A stretch of 64,000 bases of DNA. It comes from Dendrophyllia cribrosa (lineage: Eukaryota > Cnidaria > Anthozoa > Scleractinia > Dendrophylliidae). Shown here one piece after another: positions 1 through 7,900 of this stretch (its first letter is position 1; each line of letters starts with the position of its first letter). The DNA is taken from contig JAJLRJ010000005.1 of assembly GCA_024195265.1 (NCBI GenBank), forward strand, positions 44,434,587 through 44,498,586. Reading direction: 5' to 3'. The position numbers and the translations under genes were made by a program. Below the pieces are notes generated by a model that ran no database searches, was not told the DNA's origin, and worked only from the letters and a program-made list of their open reading frames with translations.

Positions 1-507
1 CAATCATCAGGGTTCTTCCAGATTTCAGCGAGCATTGATAATGTAAGGCATATTTTTGTCTGGCTGAAAAGAACAGCTCCACCCCATGATGATCCTGCAG
101 AAGACTCTCCATATTTGATGGACACTTTCAAGCTGAATGAAGCAGATGCAAACTCATCCTTGTCAACTCGCAGATTGGAGTATGGAAATGGAGTGTTTTA
201 TCCTGAAACTGACTATGACACAGAATCAAAAGTTAGAATCTTCAATGATGTTATGGCTTATGCAATGAGGAAAAATGACTTCAACACTGGGACTCAGTTG
301 AATTTGGCTAACTTTCAATCACTTTATAGCCTCATTTATTTCGACTTGTCTTACCAAGCTGAAAAACCAACACGAGATCCCAAACAGCTAATATTTCGAT
401 ATACGCTGAATGCAAATGCAACTCGCCCCTTCAATGTGCATGCAGTGGTTCTTTATGAGGAAACAGCTAAGATTGATAAAGTTGGAAATGAATTAGTCAT
501 TGCCTAA
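1..507 (+). CDS. Major capsid protein (double jelly-roll type), C-terminal part
   Basis: The frame is open from the first base of the window to the TAA at 505-507, giving the last 168 residues. The 5' end lies upstream, so no start is called; the ATG at 118 is internal. The segment contains short beta-rich stretches such as FFQISASIDNVRHIFVWLKR and LIFRYTLNANATRPFNVHAVV, which resemble the C-terminal jelly roll of Polinton/adintovirus hexon-like capsids. It sits directly upstream of the core protein and protease, the usual place in this group. The role is assembly of the icosahedral shell. The family call rests on pattern recognition and gene order, without a structural comparison. The stop is followed by 21 nt of AGCGGAGCGG-like sequence and then the next ATG. 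Confidence 0.7.
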   Translation, partial: QSSGFFQISASIDNVRHIFVWLKRTAPPHDDPAEDSPYLMDTFKLNEADANSSLSTRRLEYGNGVFYPETDYDTESKVRIFNDVMAYAMRKNDFNTGTQLNLANFQSLYSLIYFDLSYQAEKPTRDPKQLIFRYTLNANATRPFNVHAVVLYEETAKIDKVGNELVIA

Positions 508-528
508 AGCGGAGCGGAGCGAAAACAT

Positions 529-1401
529 ATGTTATCATTAAAAATGACAACATATCACCCATATAAAGTAAATTTGTCTGAAGGGCAAAAACAAAAGCTT
601 GGAAGAGCATTCAGAACAAACACTCCAGTCACCCTGAGATTGGGTAGTAATCAAACAAGTGGAAATGATGAACTGATGCTGACAGCCAATCAAATTAAAA
701 GAATCGCAAAAGCAAAATCTCTGGGAAATGGAGTTGAGATTAAGATAACAAAAACACAAATCAGAAAAGTAATGAAACAAGGTGGAAGTCTATTTTCTGC
801 TATTATACCTCTAGCCAAAACACTTGCACCAACCCTGGCTAAAACACTGGGATTATCAGCACTTGCTGGTTTGGCGAGTGAAGGAGCAAGTCAAGTAGTT
901 AAAAAGATAAGCGGAAGCGGCGGTCAGATTGGTGGGTTCCTCATCCCCCAAGATAAAATTCAGAAACTGATTGACAATAAAAGTTTGTTGACAAATAAAC
1001 AGAAACAAGATATTCTGAATGCCCTTAAATCAGGGGGGCAAGTAGTTGTGAGACCATCTGCCAAACAATCTGGAGGAGCATTAGGTGCTATTCTAGCATC
1101 CATTGGTATTCCACTGGCTATTGACATGGTGAAAAACCTGTTTGGAAAAGGAGCTCCCAGAGTTGGACTCCCAAAAGGAAAAGGAGCTCCCAGAGTTGGA
1201 CGCCCAAAAGGAAAAGGAGCTCCAAGATTGGGGACTCCTTGGGCACGACCTCCTCCATTCATCGGAAGCTGGGGAAACCCTGTTGGAATGGGGAAAAAAA
1301 ATCAAAAAAGGGCAAAGGACTTCTGCTGGGATCGAAAAGTCCATTCAACAGCATTCCAATTCTCGGAGCACTTCTATGAAGCTGAGCGAAGCGAAGCCTA
1401 A
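529..1401 (+). CDS. Minor capsid/core protein, adenovirus pX/pVI-like
   Basis: This 290-residue basic protein starts at ATG 529, 21 nt after the capsid stop. Residues about 1-80 are lysine-rich. Residues about 85-130 form a hydrophobic, glycine/alanine segment (GGSLFSAIIPLAKTLAPTLA, then TLGLSALAGLASEGASQ) like the membrane-active or core segment of adenovirus pX/pVI and its Polinton counterparts. A second such segment (GGALGAILASIGIPLAIDM) lies near residues 184-202. Residues about 205-235 are three near-copies of KGAPRVG.PKG, coded by a short tandem DNA repeat at about 1148-1230. These Gly-rich junctions are plausible protease sites, but that is inference. The 3' end overlaps the protease start by 26 nt. 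The C-terminal 50 residues after the repeats look less ordered and may have drifted. Confidence 0.6.
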   Translation: MLSLKMTTYHPYKVNLSEGQKQKLGRAFRTNTPVTLRLGSNQTSGNDELMLTANQIKRIAKAKSLGNGVEIKITKTQIRKVMKQGGSLFSAIIPLAKTLAPTLAKTLGLSALAGLASEGASQVVKKISGSGGQIGGFLIPQDKIQKLIDNKSLLTNKQKQDILNALKSGGQVVVRPSAKQSGGALGAILASIGIPLAIDMVKNLFGKGAPRVGLPKGKGAPRVGRPKGKGAPRLGTPWARPPPFIGSWGNPVGMGKKNQKRAKDFCWDRKVHSTAFQFSEHFYEAERSEA

Positions 1402-1825
1402 ATTTGTAATTAAACCCCTGAATAATGTTGATCTATTGAATTGGATTGAATATCTGGGGATTCCCAATTTCAAAGGAATATTTGCAAGAGATGAAGCTAT
1501 GCCCAAAAAACACAGCCCATGCATCATCAATCTTGATTCGCTCAAAAATGCAGGAACTCATTGGGTTTGTTGCGCCCCATCGGAGAAATTCATGTGGTAT
1601 TTTGATAGTTTTGGAATGGGCTATCCTCTCGAATTCAAAAGTTCCAAACCTGTAATTTGGAACAGCAGTCAGTATCAAAACATAAACAGTGTTCTTTGCG
1701 GTTATTATTGCCTTTATTTCCTGCATCACTGGTCGCAGGGGAAAGATTTCTATGATATTCTCCAACCTTTCAGTTTGACTGACACAATGCAAAATGAGAA
1801 ATTCATAAAAGAATATTTCGATTGA
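1376..1825 (+). CDS. Adenain-type cysteine protease (maturation protease)
   Basis: This 149-residue protein starts at ATG 1376 (MKLSEAKPKF). The same frame is open back to 1142, but that stretch overlaps the core-protein repeat and reads as a Glu/Lys shadow. Catalytic elements appear in family order: His in GTHWVCCAPS, an acidic residue in MWYFDSFG, Gln in NSSQYQN, and Cys in LCGYYCLYFL. This matches the C5 (adenain)/Ulp1-like fold. In adenoviruses and Polintons the enzyme cleaves capsid and core precursors during virion maturation. Length is short compared with adenain (about 200 aa) but normal for Polinton proteases. It overlaps the preceding gene by 26 nt in a different frame and is followed after 2 nt by the DUF5679-type ORF. 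Confidence 0.8.
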   Translation: MKLSEAKPKFVIKPLNNVDLLNWIEYLGIPNFKGIFARDEAMPKKHSPCIINLDSLKNAGTHWVCCAPSEKFMWYFDSFGMGYPLEFKSSKPVIWNSSQYQNINSVLCGYYCLYFLHHWSQGKDFYDILQPFSLTDTMQNEKFIKEYFD

Positions 1826-1827
1826 AA

Positions 1828-1980
1828 ATGAAGTCATATTGTGTGAAGGAGAAAAAACAAACTGAATGTGTTGAACCATCTGGAACCATGACCGCAAAAA
1901 ATGGAAGAAAGATGTGGTTTTGTCATTGCGATTCCTGTGGAATCAAAAAAACAAGATTCGTGAAAAGTTCGGGAAACTAA
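1828..1980 (+). CDS. Small Cys-rich protein, DUF5679-like zinc ribbon
   Basis: A 50-residue ORF from ATG 1828 to TAA 1980, 2 nt after the protease stop. It begins MKSYCVKEKKQTEC and ends with MWFCHCDSCGIKKTRFVK. The pattern YCVK...EC...K.G...WFC.C..CG.KKTRF matches the DUF5679 arrangement, with two Cys knuckles separated by a basic linker, common in small viral and phage proteins. The usual second Cys of the first knuckle (YCVKC) is Glu here, so the first metal site may be incomplete, using Cys14 instead. Function is unknown for the family. It overlaps the 5' end of the PLA2 ORF in another frame. Confidence 0.6.
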   Translation: MKSYCVKEKKQTECVEPSGTMTAKNGRKMWFCHCDSCGIKKTRFVKSSGN

Positions 1981-2666
1981 ATCTGCCCTCACAAGGTGGG
2001 GGCATAGGTGAACTTGCACTGACTGGTTTTGCACATGCAATTCCGTGGTTGGGAAAGAAAACAGTTGAAATGGGGAGATATGGGGCAAGTGAATTGATGA
2101 GGAATAAAAACGCTCAGAAAAAAGCATTGGATTTTGCTTTGGATAAGATGAAACCATTTCTTGCCAAAACCTCTTCCGATATGCTCAATCAACTGAGTAC
2201 GGCGATTAGGCCAAACAGAAAGTATAAGACAGATCGAGCAGATTTGGATGGAAGTGGATTGGATGTTCATAACTTGATTGGAAAACTTCCCAGACCGAAA
2301 AAAGGATTCACTCTTCTCGGGCATAACTTCACTGGTCCGTATAACCCTTTGGAAAAGCAAGTTAGATTCGATGAAAAGGGGAAGATTCTTGAAATTCTGC
2401 AACAACCAACAGGAAAAACAGATGCAGTTGCTATGCAACATGATGTGGATTATTCAGTTTGCGCAAAAGAAGCAAATCCACGCAAATGTAAAAATAAAGC
2501 AGACAGGAGAATGGTTGCTGCATTGGATTCCATTCCCTGGAAAGAAAGACAGTGGGGTCATGCTTTGGCACGAAATACCATTGATGCAAAACAAAAACTT
2601 GGTCTCGGCTTCGCCTCGACCCGCTCCGCTGGATTTGGGGCCCCAAAAAACGGGAAAAGATTTTGA
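1914..2666 (+). CDS. Phospholipase A2-like virion protein
   Basis: A 250-residue ORF. The PLA2 signature is split as in parvovirus VP1u: a calcium-loop-like GHNFTGPYNPLEKQ at residues about 138-151, then DAVAMQHDVDYSVC at about 170-183 with the catalytic His-Asp pair, followed by two more Cys. In adintoviruses and parvoviruses this domain is thought to help the particle cross a membrane. The N-terminal part (GGGIGELALTGFAHAI, about residues 28-43) is Gly/Ala-rich. The start is uncertain. ATG 1914 is used because the next in-frame ATG, near 2069, would remove this segment, but it overlaps the DUF5679-like ORF by 67 nt. The last residues (KLGLGFASTR...) run straight into the integrase in the -1 frame; see the slippery site. 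Confidence 0.7.
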   Translation: MVLSLRFLWNQKNKIREKFGKLNLPSQGGGIGELALTGFAHAIPWLGKKTVEMGRYGASELMRNKNAQKKALDFALDKMKPFLAKTSSDMLNQLSTAIRPNRKYKTDRADLDGSGLDVHNLIGKLPRPKKGFTLLGHNFTGPYNPLEKQVRFDEKGKILEILQQPTGKTDAVAMQHDVDYSVCAKEANPRKCKNKADRRMVAALDSIPWKERQWGHALARNTIDAKQKLGLGFASTRSAGFGAPKNGKRF

Positions 2667-3625
2667 GTGAAGGCTGGACTCAAAATCTGGCAAATGAACT
2701 TCACCAGCCAATAAGGAGAAGATTTCCAAAGAGAAGAGTTATTGCATATGGCGTTGACAACATCTGGGCAGCTGATCTGGTCGAGATGGGGAAATTTTCA
2801 AAGTGGAACAAGGGAATAAGATATCTCCTGATGGTAATCGATGTTTTCTCAAAGTTCGGTTGGATTCGCCCCTTGAAAGATAAGCGAGGACAAACAGTCG
2901 CCGATGCTTTCCGATCCATATTCAGCACGAAGGCGCAGCCCCCGCGACAACCGAAAATGCTTTGGACAGACAAAGGAAGTGAATTTTTCAATGGAACTAT
3001 GAAGGATCTCCTGAATAAGAATGGGATAAAATTGTATACCACAGAGAATGAAGAAAAGTCATCTGTGGTTGAACATTGGAACAAGACGATGAAGGAGAAA
3101 CTCTTCCGGATGTTTTCTGCTAACAATAATACAATTTTCTTTGACAAACTGGGTAGATTAGTGAATCAATATAATAACACTTATCATTCAAGCATTAAGA
3201 TGTCACCTGCAGAGGCGAGCAAACAGAAAAATGAAAAACAAGTGTTCGCTAATTTATATGGGAACATGATTTATGCTAAACACAACCCAGCAAAATTCAA
3301 AGTCGGCGACAGGGTTAGAATTTCAAAATACAAACGAAAGATATTCGACAAAGGTTCCACCCCGAACTGGACAGAGGAGATATTTGTTATTGATGAGGTT
3401 TTAAACACAAATCCTGTGACATACCGCTTAGTCGATCTGTTGGGAGAAAAAATAACTGGATCATTTTACGAGGCGGAACTTCAAGGGACAAACCAAGATA
3501 TTTTTCGCATTGAAAAGGTTATTCGCCGTGACCAGAAGAAAAAGAAAGCCTTGGTTAAATGGAAAGGATATCCCGATAAATTCAATTCCTGGGTTCCACT
3601 GAGTGATGTGGAAAAGCTATCTTAG
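2585..3625 (+). CDS. Chromodomain integrase (retroviral-type DDE)
   Basis: The frame is open from 2585 to TAG 3625. No ATG precedes the catalytic core: the first in-frame ATG (2786) follows the first catalytic Asp. The integrase proper begins around 2663 (SEGWTQNLANELHQPIRRRF). The DDE residues are Asp in IWAADLVEM, Asp in MLWTDKGSEFF and Glu in KSSVVEHWNKTMKE. An SH3-like region (FKVGDRVRISKYKRK) follows, then a C-terminal chromodomain (IFRIEKVIRRDQ...ALVKWKGYPDKFNSWVPL). The enzyme inserts the element's DNA into the host chromosome, and the chromodomain probably steers it to histone marks. An N-terminal zinc domain is missing. Related cnidarian proteins seem to carry a PLA2-like domain directly before this sequence, which supports expression by frameshift from the PLA2 gene (inference). 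Confidence 0.85.
   Translation, partial: CKTKTWSRLRLDPLRWIWGPKKREKILSEGWTQNLANELHQPIRRRFPKRRVIAYGVDNIWAADLVEMGKFSKWNKGIRYLLMVIDVFSKFGWIRPLKDKRGQTVADAFRSIFSTKAQPPRQPKMLWTDKGSEFFNGTMKDLLNKNGIKLYTTENEEKSSVVEHWNKTMKEKLFRMFSANNNTIFFDKLGRLVNQYNNTYHSSIKMSPAEASKQKNEKQVFANLYGNMIYAKHNPAKFKVGDRVRISKYKRKIFDKGSTPNWTEEIFVIDEVLNTNPVTYRLVDLLGEKITGSFYEAELQGTNQDIFRIEKVIRRDQKKKKALVKWKGYPDKFNSWVPLSDVEKLS
2645..2688 (+). promoter_or_regulatory. Candidate -1 ribosomal frameshift signal, PLA2 to integrase
   Basis: The heptamer A AAA AAC (2645-2651) is in phase with the PLA2 codons (CCA AAA AAC). It is followed by a 6-nt spacer (GGGAAA, 2652-2657) and a perfect 11-bp hairpin: AGATTTTGAGT (2658-2668), a 9-nt loop, then ACTCAAAATCT (2678-2688). 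The PLA2 TGA (2664-2666) lies inside the stem. A -1 slip enters exactly the integrase frame, which has no upstream ATG. Heptamer, spacing and stem match the classical retroviral layout. The stem is AU-rich and no pseudoknot was looked for. Function is inferred. Confidence 0.55.
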
Positions 3626-3651
3626 AAAATATGAATGTTTTACATTCATAT

Positions 3652-3936
3652 TCATGATTTAACAACACCTCTTTCCTTCAATTCCCGGTGGATTTCCCAG
3701 AGGAGACAACTTTGTTTTTGGAGTTCATTTTTGAGAATCTTGTGTTCCTCTTGGAGATTGATGAATGATTCAAAAAGGAGTTCAATGGAGTCTTCCTCTT
3801 CTTCCTTTTGCTCTGCTTCCTCCATCTCTGTATCAGAGACAATAAATTCCTCGTCAGATGTTGTTGGGGTTTCATTTTCGCTCCTTTCTTCCTCCTCTGA
3901 GCATGTGGAACAATCTTCATGGTCACTGGCTTCCAT
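3652..3936 (-). CDS. Acidic coiled-coil ORF overlapping the VLTF3-like ORF
   Basis: A 94-residue ORF with a true ATG at 3936. Residues 1-55 are strikingly acidic (SEEEERSENETPTTSDEEF, EQKEEEED) with a CSTC pair near residue 9. Residues about 52-90 (FESFINLQEEHKILKNELQK) have a heptad-like coiled-coil pattern. It overlaps the 3' third of the neighbouring minus-strand ORF in the -1 frame. The acidic, structured composition looks coding, whereas the competing frame over the same bases is a Lys/Arg/Ser-rich shadow. Either it is an independent small gene or it is the true C-terminus of the upstream ORF after a frameshift. I see no canonical slippery heptamer. Function is not recognised. Confidence 0.45.
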   Translation of the reverse strand: MEASDHEDCSTCSEEEERSENETPTTSDEEFIVSDTEMEEAEQKEEEEDSIELLFESFINLQEEHKILKNELQKQSCLLWEIHRELKERGVVKS

Positions 3937-4418
3937 TTTCTTTCCAATTTAATTTTTTTGAAGATTGTTTCGATTATTTTTTCCTGTTCTGCCCTTCTTG
4001 ATGGAAGAATAAGCAGTTTGAAATCATCTTCATTTGGGTTGAAACCATTCTTTTTCAGAAGGGAGAAAAGAACTTGATTGAAATTGAGAAACTTTTTTCT
4101 GTTTGGATGAAGATCATCATATTCAAGTGAAAAATATTTAAAATCATCGATGAGGAATTTTTCAAGATGCTCATAATCATTCCCATCATGATTTGTTATG
4201 TGATTGAAAATTTCATGATCGTTGCCATTGACTTTTTTCTTTTGATAAAATTCGAGATCTTTGAGTGGAATTTGGTTCTTCCCCTGATTTTTACGGATGA
4301 CAACTTTAAAATGTTCAAGTTCGGGGTTTTTGTGAGAATGCCATATGGTTGTATATGTTTCTTGAATAATTTCAGGAGTGTCATCTATTTCCTCATCTTC
4401 ATCTTCGGAATCAGACAT
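3678..4418 (-). CDS. Element protein, possibly VLTF3-like
   Basis: A 246-residue ORF starting MSDSEDEDEEIDDTPEI at ATG 4418. After the acidic N-terminus comes EHFKVVIRKNQGKNQIPL (about 35-52) and a region at about 105-150, HPNRKKFLNFNQVLFSLLKK followed by PNEDDFKLLILPSRRAEQEK. The latter resembles the poxvirus late transcription factor 3 (VLTF3-like) C-terminal block found in several dsDNA viruses. The match is by eye and weak. After KWKPV (about residue 164) the composition switches to basic shadow-like sequence, and the acidic coiled-coil ORF takes over in another frame. The real protein may therefore end or shift frame near 3940. Orientation is convergent with the integrase. Confidence 0.45.
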   Translation of the reverse strand: MSDSEDEDEEIDDTPEIIQETYTTIWHSHKNPELEHFKVVIRKNQGKNQIPLKDLEFYQKKKVNGNDHEIFNHITNHDGNDYEHLEKFLIDDFKYFSLEYDDLHPNRKKFLNFNQVLFSLLKKNGFNPNEDDFKLLILPSRRAEQEKIIETIFKKIKLERKWKPVTMKIVPHAQRRKKGAKMKPQQHLTRNLLSLIQRWRKQSKRKKRKTPLNSFLNHSSISKRNTRFSKMNSKNKVVSSGKSTGN

Positions 4419-4554
4419 TTTCTTTTCCAGAGAAAGTTTTTCCCGCCGCTGATGAAAGTTCCATCCGGGTAAAAAACAAATGAATTTTTCCGTCGTCGGG
4501 AGATTTTTCCCTCCTGAATTTTTGGGAGAAGATTTTCCCAGTTTTTTGACACAT

Positions 4555-4942
4555 AGTAGTTGAGTAAAGGCGGGTTCCAGTGGGCATCCGAAGGTCCCCT
4601 TAACTCAAACGTTTTTAAATTAAATGGACTTGTTTGAATAGTTTGGGATATGTTCTGATTGGTATTATGCCACTTCATCATTATTTATAAGTTAGAATGC
4701 GACATAAATGTTTCGGATGAAATTAAACAAAATGAAACATTTGGTTTAATCTGGTAAATTTTAGGAGAATGTGAGAAACAAAGTTGTTGTGGGATGTAAC
4801 GCTTGTGAACTTCTCTTGATGATTCAGAGCACAACAATCCAATCGGGACATTTGGTTTACTGTGGGGAAAGTGTGCATAATGATTTTACGTTATAAATTA
4901 ACGGGACCGAGGATGCACTGGACCCGCCTTTACTCAACTACT
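4555..4942. repeat. 388-bp inverted-repeat segment at the right end of the element
   Basis: AGTAGTTGAGTAAAGGCGGG at 4555 reappears as its reverse complement ending at 4942 (CCGCCTTTACTCAACTACT). The similarity continues imperfectly for about 55 bp inward (CCAGTG, CATCC, GGTCCC, TTAA). The inner copy is oriented like a left terminus and the outer one like a right terminus, so this piece looks like a small element with its own TIRs. Alternatively it is a rearranged Polinton terminus. The interior (about 4615-4890) holds no convincing gene. 4419-4554 between the minus-strand ORF and the repeat shows nothing recognised. Confidence 0.7.
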
Positions 4943-7900
4943 GTCAGAGGATCACAAGCCTAACGATCACACCTTAGAAGTTCATCCACCAAAAGATCAC
5001 TCGTCAAACGATCGCTCGCCAGAACATCACCCATCATAGGATCACACGCCAAAAGATCACCCGTCAGAGGATCAACCGATAAAAGATCACCACTTAGAAG
5101 AACACCCGCGTAAAGATCATCCGCCAAAAGATCACCCGTCAGAAGCTCACCTGTCAAAGGATCACCCTCCTAAAGTGATCACCCGTCACGATCACGGGTG
5201 ATCACCCGTCAGAAGATCACCTACCAAAAGATCACCCGCTAAAACATCACCCGTCAGAGGACCACCCGCTAGAAGATCACTCGTCAAAAGGTCACCTGTC
5301 AGAGGATCACTCGCTAAAACATCCCCCGTCAGAGGATCACCCGTCAAAAGATCACCCGTCACAGGATCACCCGCCAAAAGATCACCCGTCAGATCATCAC
5401 CCGCCAAAAGATCAGCCCTTAAAAGATCACCCTCCTTAAGATCACCCTTCAGAAGATCACTCGCCAAAACATCACCTGTCAGATAATCACATGCGAAACG
5501 ATCACCCGTTAGAGGATCACCCGTCAAAAGATCACCCGCCAGAAGATCACCCCTTAGAAGAACACCTGCCTTAAGATGACCCGTCAAAAGATCACACGTC
5601 AGAGGATCACCCGCCAAAAAAGTACCGGCCAAAAGATCACCCGTCAGAGGATCACCTGCCAAAAGATCACCCGTCCGAAGATCACCCGTCAAATGATCAC
5701 TCACGAAAAGATCACAAGTCAGAAGATCACCCGCCAAAAGATCACCCCTTAGAACAACACCCGCCTAAAGATCACCCGTCAGAAGATCACCTACCAAAAG
5801 ATCACCCACCTAAACATCACCAGCCAGAGGATCACCCACTAAAAGATCACCCGTCAAAAGGTCACCTGTCAGATGATCACCTGCTAGAAGATCACCCGTC
5901 AGATTATCACTCGCCAAAAGATCAGCCCTTAAAAGATCACCGTCCTAAAGATCACCAGTCAGAAGATAACTCCCCAAAACATCACCCATCAGATAATCAC
6001 ACGCGAAAAGATCACCCGTCAGAGGATCACCCGCCAAAAGATCACCCCTTTGAAGAACACCCGCCTAACGGTGACCCGTCAAAAGATCACCCGTCAGAGG
6101 ATCACCCGCCAAAAGATCACCCACCAAAAGATCACCCATCAGAAGATCGCCCGCCAAAAGATCACCCGTCAAATGATCACCCGTCAGAGGATCACCCGCC
6201 AAAAGATCACCCGTCAGAGGATCAACCGCCAAAAGATCACCTTTTAAAAGAACACCCGCCTAAAGATGACCCGTCAAAAGATCACCCGTCAGAGGATAAC
6301 CCGCCAAAAGATCACCCCTTAGAAGAACACCCGCCAAAAGATCACCCGTCAGAGGAACAACCGCCAAAAGATCACCCGTCAGAAGATCACCCGCCAAAAG
6401 ATCACCCCTTAGAAGAATACCCGCCTAAAGATCACCAGTCAGAAGATCACCAAACAAACGATCACCTCTCAGAAGATCCCCCGCCTAAACATCACCCGAT
6501 AGAGGATCACCCAATAAAAGATCACCCGTCAAAAGATCACCCGTCAGATAATAACCCGCCAAGGGGTCACCCGTCAGAAGCTCACCCGCCAAAACATCAC
6601 CGGTCAAAAGTTAACCCGACAGAGGATCACCCGACAGTGGATCACCCGCCAAAAGATCACCCGTGAGAGGATCACCCGCCAAAAGACAACCCTTCAGAAA
6701 ATCACATGCCAAAAGATCACCCGTCAGAGGATCACCCGCCAAAAGATCACGCATCAGAAGATCACCCGCCAAAAGATCACCCGTCCAAAGATCACCCGTC
6801 AGAGGATCACCCGCGGAAAGATCACATATCAGAGGATCACCCGCGTAACGATCACCTCTTAGAAGATCACCCCCAATAGATCACCCGTCAGAAGATCACT
6901 TGCAGAACATCACCCGTCAGAGCATCACAGGCCAAAGTATCACCCGTCAGAGGGTCACCCTCCCAAAGATCACCCCTTACAAAGGGTCACCCGTCAGAAG
7001 CTCACCCGCCAAAAGATCACCGGTCAAAAGTTAACCCGACAGAGGATCACCCGACAGTGGATCACCCGCCAAAAGATCACCCGTAAGAGGATCACCCGCC
7101 AAAGGACAACCATTCAGAAAATCACATACCAAAAGATCACCCGTCAGAGGATCACCCGCCAAAAGATCACGCATCAGAAGATCACTCACGAAAAGATCAC
7201 AAGTCAGAAGATCACCCGCCAAAAGATCACCCCTTAGAACAACACCCGCCTAAAGATCACCCGTCAGAAGATCACGTACCAAAAGATCACCCACCTAAAC
7301 ATCAACCGCCAGAGGATCACCCACCAAAAGATCACCCGTCAAAAGGTCACCTTTCAGATGATCACCTGCCAGAAGATCACCCGTCAAATTATCACTCGCC
7401 AAAAGATCAGCCCTTAAAAGATCACCGTCCTAAAGATCACCCGTCAGAAGATAACTTCCCAAAACATCACCCATCAGATAATCACACGCGAAAAGATCAC
7501 CCGTCAGAGGATCACCCGCCAAAAGATCACCCCTTTGAAGAAAACCCGCCTAACGATGACCCGTCAAAAGATCACCCGTCAGAGGATCACCCGCCAAAAG
7601 ATCACCCACCAAAAGATCACCCATCAGAAGATCACCCGCCAAAAGATCACCCGTCAAATGATCACCCGCCAGAGGATCACCCGCCAAAAGATCACCCATC
7701 AGCGGATCACCCGCCAAAAGATCACCTCTTAGAAGAACACCCGCCTAAAGATGACCCGTCAAAAGATGACCCGTCAGAGGATCACCCGCCAAAAGATCAC
7801 CCACTAAAAGATCAACCATCAGAAGATCACCCGCCAAAAGATCACCCGTCAAATGATCACCCGTCAGAGGATCACCCGCCAAAAGATCACCCGTCAGAGG

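Larger units (their letters stand above)
1..4942 (+). mobile_element. Polinton/adintovirus-like element, right part
   Basis: Consecutive genes encode a capsid C-terminus, a basic core/minor capsid protein, an adenain-like protease, a DUF5679-type protein, a PLA2-like protein and a chromodomain integrase. This content is characteristic of Polinton (Maverick)/adintovirus elements. Genes are tightly packed, with gaps or overlaps of 2 to about 70 nt. Two minus-strand ORFs converge on the integrase. The right end at about 4942 reads ...TTTACTCAACTACT and abuts the 15-bp satellite directly. The left part, where DNA polymerase and the packaging ATPase would lie, is outside the window. The visible ORFs are open, so the copy may be recent. 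Integration into the satellite is inferred from the junction only; the 6-bp target duplication cannot be checked without the left end. Confidence 0.85.

Noticed and set aside
1142..1375. N-terminal extension of the protease ORF
   Set aside because: Reads as Glu/Lys shadow of the core-protein repeat. The ATG at 1376 is adjacent to the conserved part.
1946..1952. Another in-phase A AAA AAC in the PLA2 frame
   Set aside because: No hairpin follows and a -1 slip leads to no useful frame. It shows that the heptamer alone occurs by chance in this A-rich DNA.
4385..4681. 98-codon minus-strand ORF
   Set aside because: It crosses the inner terminal repeat at 4555 and overlaps the VLTF3-like start. 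No recognisable domain.
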